In this document: positions 27,730 through 36,404 of the stretch, one piece after another
Layout of the letters: the number at the start of each line of letters is the position of its first letter
Position numbering within the stretch: the stretch's first letter is position 1
Assembly (NCBI RefSeq): GCF_022846655.1
Contig: NZ_AP025667.1
Location: forward strand, 1,339,001-1,403,000
From: Streptomyces seoulensis
Lineage (GTDB): Bacteria > Actinomycetota > Actinomycetes > Streptomycetales > Streptomycetaceae
Direction: 5' to 3'
DNA: 64,000 bases
Position numbers and translations under genes: made by a program
Notes under the pieces: generated by a model
The model's database searches: none
Seen by the model: the letters and a program-made list of their open reading frames with translations, nothing else
What the model was told of the DNA's origin: nothing

Positions 27730-28590
27730 CTAGCGGCCGATGAACTGCGGCCCCTGAGGCGGCAGCCGGAAGTCCGGGTCCAGCGGGGCCACCGGGGGCA
27801 CCGGCTGCGGCTGGGGGTAGCCGTAGGCGGGCGGCGCCTGCGTCGAGGCGGCCTGGGGGTAGCCGTAGGTGGCCTGGCTCGCCGAGGCGGGCTGCGGATA
27901 GCCGTAGGCGGGCGGCTGGGCGGAGACGGGCTGCGGGTAGCCGTAGGCCGGCGGCTGGGCCGGGAGCGGCGGCAGCGCCGGGGGCTGCTCCGGGGGCAGC
28001 GGCACCGACAGGGACTCCTGGCGGCGCGGCTCCTCGGCCACCGCCTCCGCCTCGTCCACCGAGATGCCGAAGTCCGTGGCCAGCCCCTCCAGACCGTTGG
28101 AGTAGCCCTCACCGAGCGCGCGGAACTTCCAGGCGTCCCCGCGCCGGTACAGCTCGCCGCAGATCAGCGCCGTCTCCGCGCCGGTCTCCGGCTTCACCTC
28201 GAACCGGGCCAGCGCCTCGCCGTCGGTCGCCGAGGCGTCGTACAGCAGCACGCACAGCGCCGGGACGCGGTCGAAGGGGACGTCGTCGGCCGAGGCCACC
28301 AGCAGGACCCGGTCCACCCCGGGCTCCACCGCGGCCAGGTCCACCTGGATGGTGTCGGTCAGGCCCTCGGCGGCCGGTTTCTTGCCGAGCCCCCACACCG
28401 CGCCGGAGGGGTGGCGGGGCTGGTTGTAGAAGACGAAGTCCTCGTCCGAGCGCACCCGGCGCTCGGAGTCCAGCAGCAGCGCCGAGGCGTCCACCTCCGG
28501 GACGTCCTGCCCCGGCGTCCAGCGCAGCACGGCCCGTACCGTGGCGGCGTCCAGCGGGACGTTCGACCCCTTCAGCATCGCGTGCGTCAT
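27730..28590 (-). CDS. TerD-like protein with proline/tyrosine-rich repeat tail
   Basis: This 286-residue protein has an N-terminal TerD-like domain (about residues 1-175: [43 protein letters not shown]). A low-complexity tail follows with four copies of YGYPQ(P/A) between residues 211 and 262. Such tails suggest a flexible, possibly self-associating region, by inference. The acidic HTGDN loop of classical TerD is reduced ([10 protein letters not shown]), so Ca2+ binding may be weaker. It is divergent from the aldolase gene. Confidence 0.88.
   Translation of the reverse strand: MTHAMLKGSNVPLDAATVRAVLRWTPGQDVPEVDASALLLDSERRVRSDEDFVFYNQPRHPSGAVWGLGKKPAAEGLTDTIQVDLAAVEPGVDRVLLVASADDVPFDRVPALCVLLYDASATDGEALARFEVKPETGAETALICGELYRRGDAWKFRALGEGYSNGLEGLATDFGISVDEAEAVAEEPRRQESLSVPLPPEQPPALPPLPAQPPAYGYPQPVSAQPPAYGYPQPASASQATYGYPQAASTQAPPAYGYPQPQPVPPVAPLDPDFRLPPQGPQFIGR
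27805..27960 (-). repeat. Tandem YGYPQ-coding repeats
   Basis: Four imperfect coding repeats encode YGYPQ(P/A) with Ala/Pro/Ser/Gln linkers in the C-terminal tail of the TerD-like gene. Confidence 0.85.
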
Positions 28591-28639
28591 GCGGTCATCC
28601 TGCCTTCTCGGTCCTGGTCACGACAATGTGGGGGGTGTT

Positions 28640-28656
28640 CCGCCCGACACGGGCGG
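28640..28656. repeat. Inverted repeat in the divergent Ter promoter region
   Basis: Perfect CCGCCCG-ACA-CGGGCGG between the divergent TerD-like and aldolase genes. It could be an operator or a leader hairpin. Confidence 0.4.
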
Positions 28657-28766
28657 GTAACCGGAAATTCATGCCGGTCGGGAACCCCGGACATGGGTCT
28701 CTACGTACTATTACCGGCCACCCTTTGCGGAAATCACAGACTCGGCGCGCGCCTTGAGGGAGTCCT

Positions 28767-29942
28767 ATGCGTCATTTCGGGCAGATCGCCCCCGAAGCGC
28801 GGGAGCGTCTCTTCCACCAGGAGCCGTGCGCCTTCACCGCCGACTCCCCGGCCCGGCTGCTCTCCGCGGCCCTGGGGGCCACCCTGTACAGCCCGGCCAC
28901 CCGGCCCCGCCTCGCCGCCGACATCGGCAAGCAGACCGGGAACGGCGTCGTCTCGATGGTGCTCTGCCTGGAGGACTCCATCGCCGACGAGGACGTGCCC
29001 GCCGGTGAGGAGAACCTGGTCCGGCAGTTCGCCGAGCTGGACGCGCTGAACGCGCGGACCGGCGCCGAGCCGCCGCTGCTGTTCGTCCGGGTGCGCACGC
29101 CCGAGCAGATCCCCGACCTCGTCCGGCGCCTCGGGGCCGGCGCCCGGCTGCTGTCCGGATTCGTACTGCCCAAGTTCACCGAGGAACGCGGCGTCCCCTT
29201 CCTGGAGGCGCTGAGCGCGGCCGAGACCGCGAGCGGCCGGCGGCTCTTCGCCATGCCGGTGCTGGAATCCCCCGAGCTGCTGTACCGCGAGTCCCGCGTG
29301 GAGACCCTGGAGGGCATCGCCCGCGCGGTCGGCAAGTACCGCGACCGGGTGCTGGCCCTGCGCCTCGGCGTCACCGACTTCTGCTCCTCCTACGGGCTGC
29401 GCCGCGCCCCCGACATGACCGCGTACGACGTCCAGATCGTGGCCTCCGTGATCGCCGACGTGGTCAACATGCTGGCCCGGGCCGACGGCAGCGGGTTCAC
29501 CGTGACCGGGCCGGTGTGGGAGTACTTCCGGGTCCCCGAGCGCGTCTTCAAGCCCCAGCTACGGGCGAGCCCCTTCCTGGAGGTGCGCGCCGTCGAACTG
29601 CGCGAGAAGCTGATCGAACACGCCATGGACGGCCTGCTGCGGGAGATCTCCCTGGACCAGGCCAACGGTCTGCTCGGCAAGACCTGCATCCATCCCTCCC
29701 ACGTCCTGCCCGTGCACGCGCTGTCCGTGGTCAGCCACGAGGAATTCAGCGACGCCGCGGACATCCTCCGGCCGGACAGCGACGGCGGCGGCGTCCTCAG
29801 GTCCGCGTACACGAACAAGATGAACGAAGTGAAGCCCCATCGCGCCTGGGCCGAGCGGACCCTGCTGCGCGCGGAGGTCTTCGGCGTGGCCAACGAGGAC
29901 ATCGGCTTCGTGGACCTGCTGGCCGCCGGCGTGACCGGCTGA
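28767..29942 (+). CDS. HpcH/HpaI aldolase or citrate lyase beta-like protein of the Ter biosynthetic module
   Basis: This 391-residue TIM-barrel protein of the HpcH/HpaI/CitE superfamily has the segments VSMVLCLEDSIADEDV (acidic metal-binding region), LPKFTEE, RLGVTDFCSSYGL and KTCIHPSHV. The superfamily makes or breaks C-C bonds of oxo-acids or acyl-CoAs with a divalent metal. Next to Ter phosphoribosyltransferase genes, its family was proposed (Anantharaman and colleagues) to take part in making a nucleoside-like metabolite. GGGAG lies before the ATG. The 34-bp gap to the next gene implies an operon. Confidence 0.9.
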   Translation: MRHFGQIAPEARERLFHQEPCAFTADSPARLLSAALGATLYSPATRPRLAADIGKQTGNGVVSMVLCLEDSIADEDVPAGEENLVRQFAELDALNARTGAEPPLLFVRVRTPEQIPDLVRRLGAGARLLSGFVLPKFTEERGVPFLEALSAAETASGRRLFAMPVLESPELLYRESRVETLEGIARAVGKYRDRVLALRLGVTDFCSSYGLRRAPDMTAYDVQIVASVIADVVNMLARADGSGFTVTGPVWEYFRVPERVFKPQLRASPFLEVRAVELREKLIEHAMDGLLREISLDQANGLLGKTCIHPSHVLPVHALSVVSHEEFSDAADILRPDSDGGGVLRSAYTNKMNEVKPHRAWAERTLLRAEVFGVANEDIGFVDLLAAGVTG

Positions 29943-29976
29943 GCCACCCCCTCACCCCCGAACCCACAAGGAACGT

Positions 29977-32418
29977 ATGAAGAACGCAGTGAACGACGGC
30001 GTCTGGTCCGGCACCTGGGTCGCACGGCGGCTCGGTGTCGAACTGGAGGGCGACGAGCACCTGACCGACCTGCTGGGGATGGCGCTGCGCCGCAACCCCA
30101 AGCGGGCCCATCTGCTGGTCTCGAAGGTGCTCGGCAAGCACGTCCCGCAGTCGCCCGCCGTGGTCCACGGCCACGGGGTCCGCCTCGGCCACCGGGTCCG
30201 CGCCCTGCTCGGCGACGCGGAGGCGGCCCGCGCGGTCGTCCTCGGGTACGCGGAGACCGCCACCGGGCTCGGCCACTCGGTCGCGGACGGCCTCGCCCTC
30301 GCCCCGTACCTGCACTCCACCCGCCGTCCGGTCGCCGGGGTCACCCCGGCCGGCGGCTTCGAGGAGTCCCACTCCCACGCCACCTCCCACCTGCTGCTCC
30401 CCGAGGACCCGGCGCTGCTGGCCGGGGACGGCCCGCTGGTGCTGGTGGACGACGAGTTCTCCACCGGCAACACCGTCCTCAACACCATCCGCGAGCTGCA
30501 CGCCCGCCATCCCCGGCGCCGCTACGTGGTGGTCGCCCTGGTGGACATGCGCTCCGCCGAGGACACCGCCCGGCTGGACCGGTTCGCCGAGGAGATCGGC
30601 GCCCGCGTCGACCTGGTCGCGGCCGCCTCCGGGACCGTACGGCTGCCCGAGGGCGTGCTGGAGAAGGGGCAGGCGCTGGTCGCGGAGCACGAGAGCGCGG
30701 GCGCGGAGCCCGGCCCGGCACCGCACGGCGAGGTGACGCGGGTCGGGCTGGGCTGGCCGGACGGGCTGCCGGACGGCGGACGGCACGGCTTCACCCCCGC
30801 CCACCGCGCCCGGCTGGAGGCGGCGCTGCCCGCCATGGCCGCCCGGATCGCCCAGGCGCTGCCCGCGGCCTCCCGCAGGGTGCTCGTGCTCGGCTTCGAG
30901 GAGCTGATGTACGCCCCGCTGCGGCTCGCGGCCGAGCTGGAGCGGACCGTCCCGGCCGAGGTGCGCTACTCCACCACCACCCGCTCACCCGTCCTCGCCC
31001 TGGACGACCCCGGCTACGCGATACGCACCCGCCTGGCCTTCCCCGCCCACGACGACCCGGCGGACGGCCCCGGCGAGCGGTACGCCTACAACGTCGCCGG
31101 CGCGGGCTTCGACACCGTGGTCGCCGTGGTCGACTCCGCCGCCGACACCGACCGTCTGCACGCCCCGGACGGCCTGCTGGCCCGCCTCACGGAGCATGCC
31201 CCGCACGTCCTGCTCGCGGTCGTGCCCGCGCACGCCCCCCACCCCTCCGAAAGGCCGGCCATGCTGCCCGAGCCCCTCCGCGGCCCCGCCTTCTCCTCGT
31301 ACGCGCCCGACGAGGTCGGCTGGCTGCTCCAGGACCTCTCGGCGGTCAGCCTGGAGGCGCCGACCGAGGAGCGCGAGGAGGCCGTGCAGAACGGCGGCGC
31401 GCACTACGCGGAGTCGCTGCCGGTGGAGTACCAGCCCAGCGAGCGCTACCAGGCGCTGTTCCACGCGGCCCTGGACACCTCCGCCGACCGGATCGCCCGC
31501 GCGGTCGGCGTCGTCACCGAGACGGTCCTCACCGAGCGGTCCACCCGCCCGGTGCTGGTCTCCCTCGCCCGCGCCGGAACGCCCGTCGGCGTGCTGATGC
31601 GCCGCTGGGCCGGGCAGCGCTACGGGGTCGAACTCCCGCACTACGCCGTCTCGATCGTCCGGGGCCGGGGCATCGACGCCAACGCGCTGCGCTGGCTCGC
31701 CGCCCACCACGACCCGCGTGATGTGGTGTTCGTGGACGGCTGGACCGGCAAGGGTGCCATTTCCCGCGAACTCGCAGCCGCCATCGAGGAGTTCGAGCGC
31801 GCGGAGGGGGTCACCGGCTTCGACCCGGAGATCGCCGTCCTCGCCGACCCCGGCTCCTGTGTGCGCACCTACGGCACCCGCGAGGACTTCCTCATACCCT
31901 CGGCCTGCCTCAACTCCACGGTCTCCGGCCTGATATCGCGCACCGTGCTGCGCGCCGACCTGGTCGGCCCGCACGACTTCCACGGCGCGAAGTTCTACCG
32001 CGAACTCGCGGACACCGACGTGTCGGTGGCCTTCCTCGACGCCGTCTCCGCCCGCTTCCCCCAGGTGCTGGACGAGGTGGACGCGGCCGTCAAGGAACTG
32101 CTCGCCGAGGACCGCTCCCCCACCTGGGAGGGCTGGCGGGCCGTGGAGCGGATCAGCGAGGAGTACGGCATCCACGACGTGAACCTGGTCAAGCCCGGCG
32201 TCGGCGAGACCACGCGGGTGCTGCTGCGCCGGGTGCCGTGGAAGATCCTCGCCAAGGCGGACGCGGGCGCGGACCTCGACCACGTGCGGCTGCTCGCCGA
32301 ACAGCGCGGGGTGCCGGTGGAGGAGGTCGACGACCTGCCGTACACCTGCGTCGGGCTGATCCACCCCCGGTACACCCGGGGTGCCACCGGCGCCGACGGC
32401 CGGGCGGTGAACGTCTGA
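29977..32418 (+). CDS. Fused phosphoribosyltransferase-TRSP-StiP protein of the Ter biosynthetic module
   Basis: This 813-residue protein has three parts. Residues 1-240 are a phosphoribosyltransferase with the PRPP loop VLVDDEFSTGNT (155-166). Residues about 270-400 are the associated TRSP domain with YSTTTRSPV (331-339). Residues about 430-813 are StiP-like, starting SYAPDEVGWLLQDLS, with a second PRPP-loop-like VVFVDGWTGKGAI (583-595) and conserved cysteines (C628, C644). In other bacteria these units are encoded by separate neighbouring genes of Ter stress loci. It is cytoplasmic. The stop overlaps the HAD start by one base, so the two are coupled. The chemistry is inferred, not shown. 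Confidence 0.88.
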   Translation: MKNAVNDGVWSGTWVARRLGVELEGDEHLTDLLGMALRRNPKRAHLLVSKVLGKHVPQSPAVVHGHGVRLGHRVRALLGDAEAARAVVLGYAETATGLGHSVADGLALAPYLHSTRRPVAGVTPAGGFEESHSHATSHLLLPEDPALLAGDGPLVLVDDEFSTGNTVLNTIRELHARHPRRRYVVVALVDMRSAEDTARLDRFAEEIGARVDLVAAASGTVRLPEGVLEKGQALVAEHESAGAEPGPAPHGEVTRVGLGWPDGLPDGGRHGFTPAHRARLEAALPAMAARIAQALPAASRRVLVLGFEELMYAPLRLAAELERTVPAEVRYSTTTRSPVLALDDPGYAIRTRLAFPAHDDPADGPGERYAYNVAGAGFDTVVAVVDSAADTDRLHAPDGLLARLTEHAPHVLLAVVPAHAPHPSERPAMLPEPLRGPAFSSYAPDEVGWLLQDLSAVSLEAPTEEREEAVQNGGAHYAESLPVEYQPSERYQALFHAALDTSADRIARAVGVVTETVLTERSTRPVLVSLARAGTPVGVLMRRWAGQRYGVELPHYAVSIVRGRGIDANALRWLAAHHDPRDVVFVDGWTGKGAISRELAAAIEEFERAEGVTGFDPEIAVLADPGSCVRTYGTREDFLIPSACLNSTVSGLISRTVLRADLVGPHDFHGAKFYRELADTDVSVAFLDAVSARFPQVLDEVDAAVKELLAEDRSPTWEGWRAVERISEEYGIHDVNLVKPGVGETTRVLLRRVPWKILAKADAGADLDHVRLLAEQRGVPVEEVDDLPYTCVGLIHPRYTRGATGADGRAVNV

Positions 32419-33251
32419 TGCCCGTACTGGTGGCCAGCGACCTCGACCGCACCCTGATCTACTCGGCCGGCGCCCTCGCGCTCACCATGCCGGACGCGCG
32501 GGCCCCCCGGCTGCTGTGCGTGGAGGTGCACGAGTCCCGTCCGCTGTCCTTCATGACGGAGACCGCGGCTGCGCTGCTGACCGAGCTGGCGGACGCGGCG
32601 GTGTTCGTGCCGACGACCACCCGGACCCGCGTCCAGTACGAGCGCATCAGCCTGCCGGGACCGCCCGCCCGGTACGCGATCTGCGCCAACGGCGGCCATC
32701 TGCTGGTCGACGGGGTCACGGACGAGGACTGGCACGCCTCGGTGCTGGCACGGCTGGCCGACGAGTGCGCGCCGCTCGCGGAGATCACCGACCATCTGCG
32801 CCGGGCCTCCGACCCGGTCTGGCTGCGCAAGCAGCGGGTGGCGGAGGACCTGTTCGCGTATCTGGTGGTCGAGCGGGAGCTGCTGCCCGAGGGATGGGTC
32901 GGCGAGCTGGCGGAGTGGGCCGGGGAGCGGGGCTGGACGGTGTCGCTCCAGGGCCGGAAGATCTACGCCGTTCCGCAGCCGCTCACCAAGGGCGCCGCCG
33001 TGCGCGAGGTGGCCCGGCGTACGGGGGCGGAGCTGACGCTCGCGGCCGGTGACTCGCATCTGGACGCCGACCTGCTGCTGGCCGCCGACCGGGGCTGGCG
33101 TCCCGGCCACGGCGAGCTCGCCGACAGCGGGTGGAGCGCGCCGGCGGTGGGCGCGGTGGCCGAGCGGGGGGTGCTGGCGGGGGAGCGGATCACCCGCGAG
33201 TTCCTCCGGGTGGCGCGGGGCGCGGTGGTCCCGGCGCGCCTGCCGGCGTAG
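32418..33251 (+). CDS. HAD family hydrolase of the Ter biosynthetic module
   Basis: This 277-residue Cof-type HAD phosphatase has motif I ASDLDRTLIY (D8, D10), motif II around VPTTTRT, a lysine region KGAAV and motif IV AGDSHLDADLL. The long cap between motifs II and III indicates a small-molecule substrate. Its ATG overlaps the stop of the phosphoribosyltransferase gene by one base. A phosphatase at the end of a pathway that adds ribose-5-phosphate would release the nucleoside product (inference from the module). A terminator follows. Confidence 0.93.
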   Translation: MPVLVASDLDRTLIYSAGALALTMPDARAPRLLCVEVHESRPLSFMTETAAALLTELADAAVFVPTTTRTRVQYERISLPGPPARYAICANGGHLLVDGVTDEDWHASVLARLADECAPLAEITDHLRRASDPVWLRKQRVAEDLFAYLVVERELLPEGWVGELAEWAGERGWTVSLQGRKIYAVPQPLTKGAAVREVARRTGAELTLAAGDSHLDADLLLAADRGWRPGHGELADSGWSAPAVGAVAERGVLAGERITREFLRVARGAVVPARLPA

Positions 33252-33283
33252 AGATGCAGGCGTAGAGGCGCAGAGGTACGGCA

Positions 33284-33315
33284 GAACGGCACCGGACGGT
33301 CGTCCGGTGCCGTTC
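33284..33315. terminator. Bidirectional terminator after the Ter module
   Basis: Perfect 15-bp stem (33284-33298 with 33301-33315) between the convergent HAD and FmdB genes. Confidence 0.9.
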
Positions 33316-33320
33316 CCGGC

Positions 33321-33530
33321 TCAGCCGCAGCAGCCGCCTCCACAGCAGCCGCCGCCTCCGCCCGAGGGGGCCGGGGCGGCGGAGGAGCCGCCCACGGCGA
33401 CCGCCGAGAGGAGCTTGACCGTGTCGCCGTGGCCCTCGGGGCAGGTGGCGGGGTCGGCGAACTCCGCCATGGGGCGGGCGAGTTCGAAGGTGTCGCCGCA
33501 GGTCCGGCAGCGGTACTCGTAGCGAGGCAT
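33321..33530 (-). CDS. FmdB-type zinc ribbon protein
   Basis: This 69-residue protein has the zinc ribbon MPRYEYRCRTCGDTFE with a second knuckle CPEGHGD, and a glycine/cysteine-rich tail (GGGGGCCGGGCCG) that may bind metal. The family is a putative regulatory or metal-handling protein of unknown function. A -10-like TAACCT (33537-33542) lies 6 nt upstream of the ATG at 33530, supporting a leaderless start there rather than at the GTG two codons earlier. Confidence 0.9.
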   Translation of the reverse strand: MPRYEYRCRTCGDTFELARPMAEFADPATCPEGHGDTVKLLSAVAVGGSSAAPAPSGGGGGCCGGGCCG

Positions 33531-33568
33531 GCGCACAGGTTAGCCGCCGGACCCGGGGGGCGGGGGTG

Positions 33569-34153
33569 TCACTCGGCCTTGGTGTCCGGCCCGGTGACGG
33601 CGCGCTTGTCCGGGGTGGTGAGGGCGGGCTGTTCGTGCTCGGCCTCGGGGTGCCGGGAGCGCCAGTAGGGGTTGTCGTGCGGCAGGGCCGAGCCGACTCG
33701 GCCGTACATGCCGAAGGTCATCAGCAGCAGGCCGACGATGAAGGTGAAGAACACGTTCTGGATCCTGAACGCCAGGAAGTTGTTCTCGGTGTCCAGCAGG
33801 CCCAGGTTCAGGAAGCCGCTCAGGATGAACAGCACCCCGAAGACCATGTTCAGGGTCGAGGCGAAGTTGCCGCCGATCACCATGCCCACCAGGAGCACCA
33901 GGCCGACGATGATGGAAAGCACGCTCAGCGCGCCGTTGGTGTTCAGCCCGGCCACGGTGTCGCTGCCGACGTTGAAGGCGCCGATGTGGCCGACCACGCC
34001 GAGGATGCCAAAGACGAGCAGGAAGAGTCCGATCAGGCCCGCGCCGATGCGGTAGACCAGGTTCAGGCGGTGGTCGACGGGCAGATGCTCGTCGAGCACG
34101 GTGCGGTGCCGGGGGGACCGGTCACCGCGCGAGTTCACTGCTTGTGCGGCCAT
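33569..34153 (-). CDS. DUF4383 membrane protein
   Basis: This protein of about 194 residues has four to five hydrophobic helices (for example IGAGLIGLFLLVFGILGVVG and ALSVLSIIVGLVLLVGMVIG) and the pattern of the actinobacterial DUF4383 family. Its function is unknown. The ATG at 34151-34153 (MAAQAVNSRGD) has GGGAGG four bases upstream. An ATG 33 bp earlier lacks such a site. The C-terminal tail is charged and probably cytoplasmic. Confidence 0.88.
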   Translation of the reverse strand: MAAQAVNSRGDRSPRHRTVLDEHLPVDHRLNLVYRIGAGLIGLFLLVFGILGVVGHIGAFNVGSDTVAGLNTNGALSVLSIIVGLVLLVGMVIGGNFASTLNMVFGVLFILSGFLNLGLLDTENNFLAFRIQNVFFTFIVGLLLMTFGMYGRVGSALPHDNPYWRSRHPEAEHEQPALTTPDKRAVTGPDTKAE

Positions 34154-34260
34154 GTCGCCTCCCTGAGGGCGCTTGGCGGAGGCCATCCCGTCCTAATCAA
34201 TATCCGCCCGGTCCGCCCCCACCGGCAACACGCGCCTCGCCCGTCCGGCCCTGTACCGGG

Positions 34261-35637
34261 TCAGTGCGCGGGGCCGCCGCGCTCCTCGCGGATCTGCGCG
34301 ACCACCCGGCCCACCGCGCTCCGCACGGCCTCGGTCTCGGTGAGGAAGTGCCAGTAGTCGGGGTGGCGGCCGCTCTCCAGACCGGCGACCGCCCGGTCCA
34401 GCCGGGCCACCGCCTCGTCCAGCGGGCGGGCGTGCCGGGGGTCGGGCGCGGTGCGGCCCGTCATGGCGAGCCGCTGGGCGTCGCGGAGCGCGAAGCGGGT
34501 CCGCTCGATCTCCTGCCGGGGGTCCTTCTGGACGGCGTTCAGCCTGGTCAGCCGGTCACCGGCGGCCGAGACCGCCTCGTCGGTGGTGTTCAGCAGGGCC
34601 CGTACGGTCGACAGCAGCGAGGTGGCGTCCGGCCAGCGCTGGGCCTCCCGCGCGGTACGGGCCTCGGTCAGCTTGCGTTCGGCCTGGCGGACGTTCTCGG
34701 CGGCCTGCTCGGGCACGTGCTGCAGGTCCTGCCAGCAGGCGGCCGTGAACCGGCGCCGCAGCTCGCTCAGCACCGGTTCGACCTGGCCGCTGCGGGTGGT
34801 GAGGGCCTGGGCGCGGGTGGCCAGGCTGGACAGACGGCGGTCGATCTCGGCGGCGCGCTCCGGCAGCCGCTCGGCCTCCGCCCGGATCGCCCCGGCCTCC
34901 CGCTGCACCCGCTCGGCACGCTCCAGCGTGGCCGGCACGCCGTGCTGTCCGGCGCCCTGGTTCAGCCTGGTCAGCTCGGGGGAGAGGGCGGCGAGGCGGG
35001 CGGCGAGGTCATCGGCGCGGAGGTTCTTCTCCCGTACGGCGTCCAGGGCGTTGCTGGCGCCGAGCAGGGCCTGCCGGGCGCGCTCCACGGCGGGGGCGAG
35101 CCGGGCCAACTGCGTCTCGGCGCTGCCGAGGAGGGGGCCGAGGGAGGTGCTGAACCGGTCCAGCTCCTGCTTGACCCGGACCAGCTCGTCCTTGGCCGCG
35201 GTCAGCTCGGTGCGGGCGCGGGTCGCGGTGGCGGCGTCGAGGTCGTCCCGGTCGAGGTCCTGGGCGTCGACGGCCTGGATGTAGGTCTGGCTGGCCTCGT
35301 CTATGCGTCTGCCGAGCGCTTCGAAGTCGGCTCCGGCGCGGCGGCCGGCGGGGGAGTCGTCGACGGCGGCGATCGTCTCGATGGAGATGCGCAGGTCCCG
35401 CTGGGCGGTGTCGAGTTCGTAGAAGGCGGCCGCCGCCGCGTCCTTCGCCGCCTGTGCCTCGACCCGCTGGCTCTCGGCCCGCCCGCCGAACCAGCGCCGG
35501 GTGCCGCCGCCGGCGAACGCCGAGGTGAGCGCGAGCGCGGCGAGCACGGGGAGGCTCATCAGGGTCAGGGCGTCGCGCACGGGGGACGGCGGGTGCGGGT
35601 TGGTCTGCGCTGCTGACGTGCCCGGTGTCGCCGTCAC
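34261..35637 (-). CDS. Long coiled-coil protein with one N-terminal membrane helix
   Basis: I do not recognise a named family. This 458-residue protein has one hydrophobic segment near residues 25-43 (LTLMSLPVLAALALTSAFAG). About 380 residues of alpha-helical, heptad-rich sequence follow, heavy in Ala, Arg, Glu and Leu, with repeated RxxxAExLxER-type units. It looks like a membrane-tethered coiled coil facing one side of the membrane, comparable in shape to septum-site or scaffold proteins, but that is only analogy. The start is a GTG preceded by GAGAGGGA. Confidence 0.75.
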   Translation of the reverse strand: MTATPGTSAAQTNPHPPSPVRDALTLMSLPVLAALALTSAFAGGGTRRWFGGRAESQRVEAQAAKDAAAAAFYELDTAQRDLRISIETIAAVDDSPAGRRAGADFEALGRRIDEASQTYIQAVDAQDLDRDDLDAATATRARTELTAAKDELVRVKQELDRFSTSLGPLLGSAETQLARLAPAVERARQALLGASNALDAVREKNLRADDLAARLAALSPELTRLNQGAGQHGVPATLERAERVQREAGAIRAEAERLPERAAEIDRRLSSLATRAQALTTRSGQVEPVLSELRRRFTAACWQDLQHVPEQAAENVRQAERKLTEARTAREAQRWPDATSLLSTVRALLNTTDEAVSAAGDRLTRLNAVQKDPRQEIERTRFALRDAQRLAMTGRTAPDPRHARPLDEAVARLDRAVAGLESGRHPDYWHFLTETEAVRSAVGRVVAQIREERGGPAH

Positions 35638-35745
35638 ATCCCTCTCCCGTGCCGTGGTTCGCGCTGGGTGGTGTCATTCTCCCACCCGTTGAAGACGAAC
35701 ACACGGCCCGGTCAGTTCACCGTCGGCGCCGTCCCTTTGCGGGGT

Positions 35746-35776
35746 TTGCGGGACACCGCCCGAGGCAGGGTAGGCT
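35746..35776 (+). promoter_or_regulatory. Putative tRNA-Val promoter
   Basis: A -35-like TTGCGG (35746-35751) and a -10-like TAGGCT (35771-35776) lie about 33 bp before the mature tRNA 5' end. The 19-bp spacer is long. Confidence 0.4.
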
Positions 35777-35808
35777 GTCCACTCGTTCCGGCCACGCGCC
35801 GGGACCAC

Positions 35809-35880
<72 letters not shown>

Positions 35881-35911
35881 CAGCGAGGATCAGCAGGCCA
35901 GTGGCTTGCCG

Positions 35912-35944
35912 ACGGCCCTCCGGAGGATTCCGGGGGGCCGTTTT
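35912..35944 (+). terminator. Intrinsic terminator of the tRNA gene
   Basis: A 13-bp stem (35912-35924 with 35929-35941, one G-U pair) has a GGAT loop and runs into TTTT. This is a canonical rho-independent terminator, rare in its U-tract for this genome. Confidence 0.92.
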
Positions 35945-36005
35945 CGCTGTCCGGGGTCCACGAAGAGTCCACAACGCCACGAGGAGCGCGGCCCCCTGTC
36001 GGCGC

Positions 36006-36335
36006 CTACTCGTCCTCGTGGGCGTGCTTCAGCTTCGCGCGGGCCTGTACGCGGTCCGGTGTCGTCAGCTCGGTCCAGTGGCGGTGGCCGGTGATGAAGA
36101 TGGCCAGTTCGTGTTCGCGGCGGCGGAGTTTCTCCACCTCGGCCTGTTCGTCGGCGGTCCAGCCGGGGGACGCGGGGCGTTCGATCCTGCGCCAGCCGGT
36201 GTCGTCGGTGAAGCCGTCCAGCGGGGCGACCGACCAGGGCAGCCGCTTCAGCAGGGCCGACAGCTCGGCCCTGACCTGATGCAGCTCCTCCTGCCCGGCG
36301 AGCAGGTCACTGGGGAATTCATGGGACGCAGGCAC
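36006..36335 (-). CDS. Small hypothetical protein
   Basis: I do not recognise this 109-residue soluble protein. It is mostly helical, with a GWRRIERPASPGW segment and a charged helix EQAEVEKLRRREHELAIFITGH. Coding is supported by a -10 box TACTAT (36342-36347) 6 nt before the GTG start, which implies a leaderless mRNA. It is next to tRNA-Val but no phage or integrase gene is present, and its composition is like its neighbours. Confidence 0.72.
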   Translation of the reverse strand: MPASHEFPSDLLAGQEELHQVRAELSALLKRLPWSVAPLDGFTDDTGWRRIERPASPGWTADEQAEVEKLRRREHELAIFITGHRHWTELTTPDRVQARAKLKHAHEDE

Positions 36336-36404
36336 ACGGCAATAGTACGCCTGTTCGAATTTCAGTGGCGAGCTCCGCCGGGCAGTTCATTCGAACGAGT
36401 GGCC

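Noticed and set aside
25566..28112. 848-codon minus-strand frame opposite DUF475 and TerA-like genes
   Set aside because: It spans several real genes on the other strand and shows no domain; the plus-strand genes have TerC and TerD signatures.
35881..36005. Attachment site or integrative element at tRNA-Val
   Set aside because: No repeated tRNA 3' end, integrase, or change in composition is seen; the following hairpin is simply the tRNA terminator.
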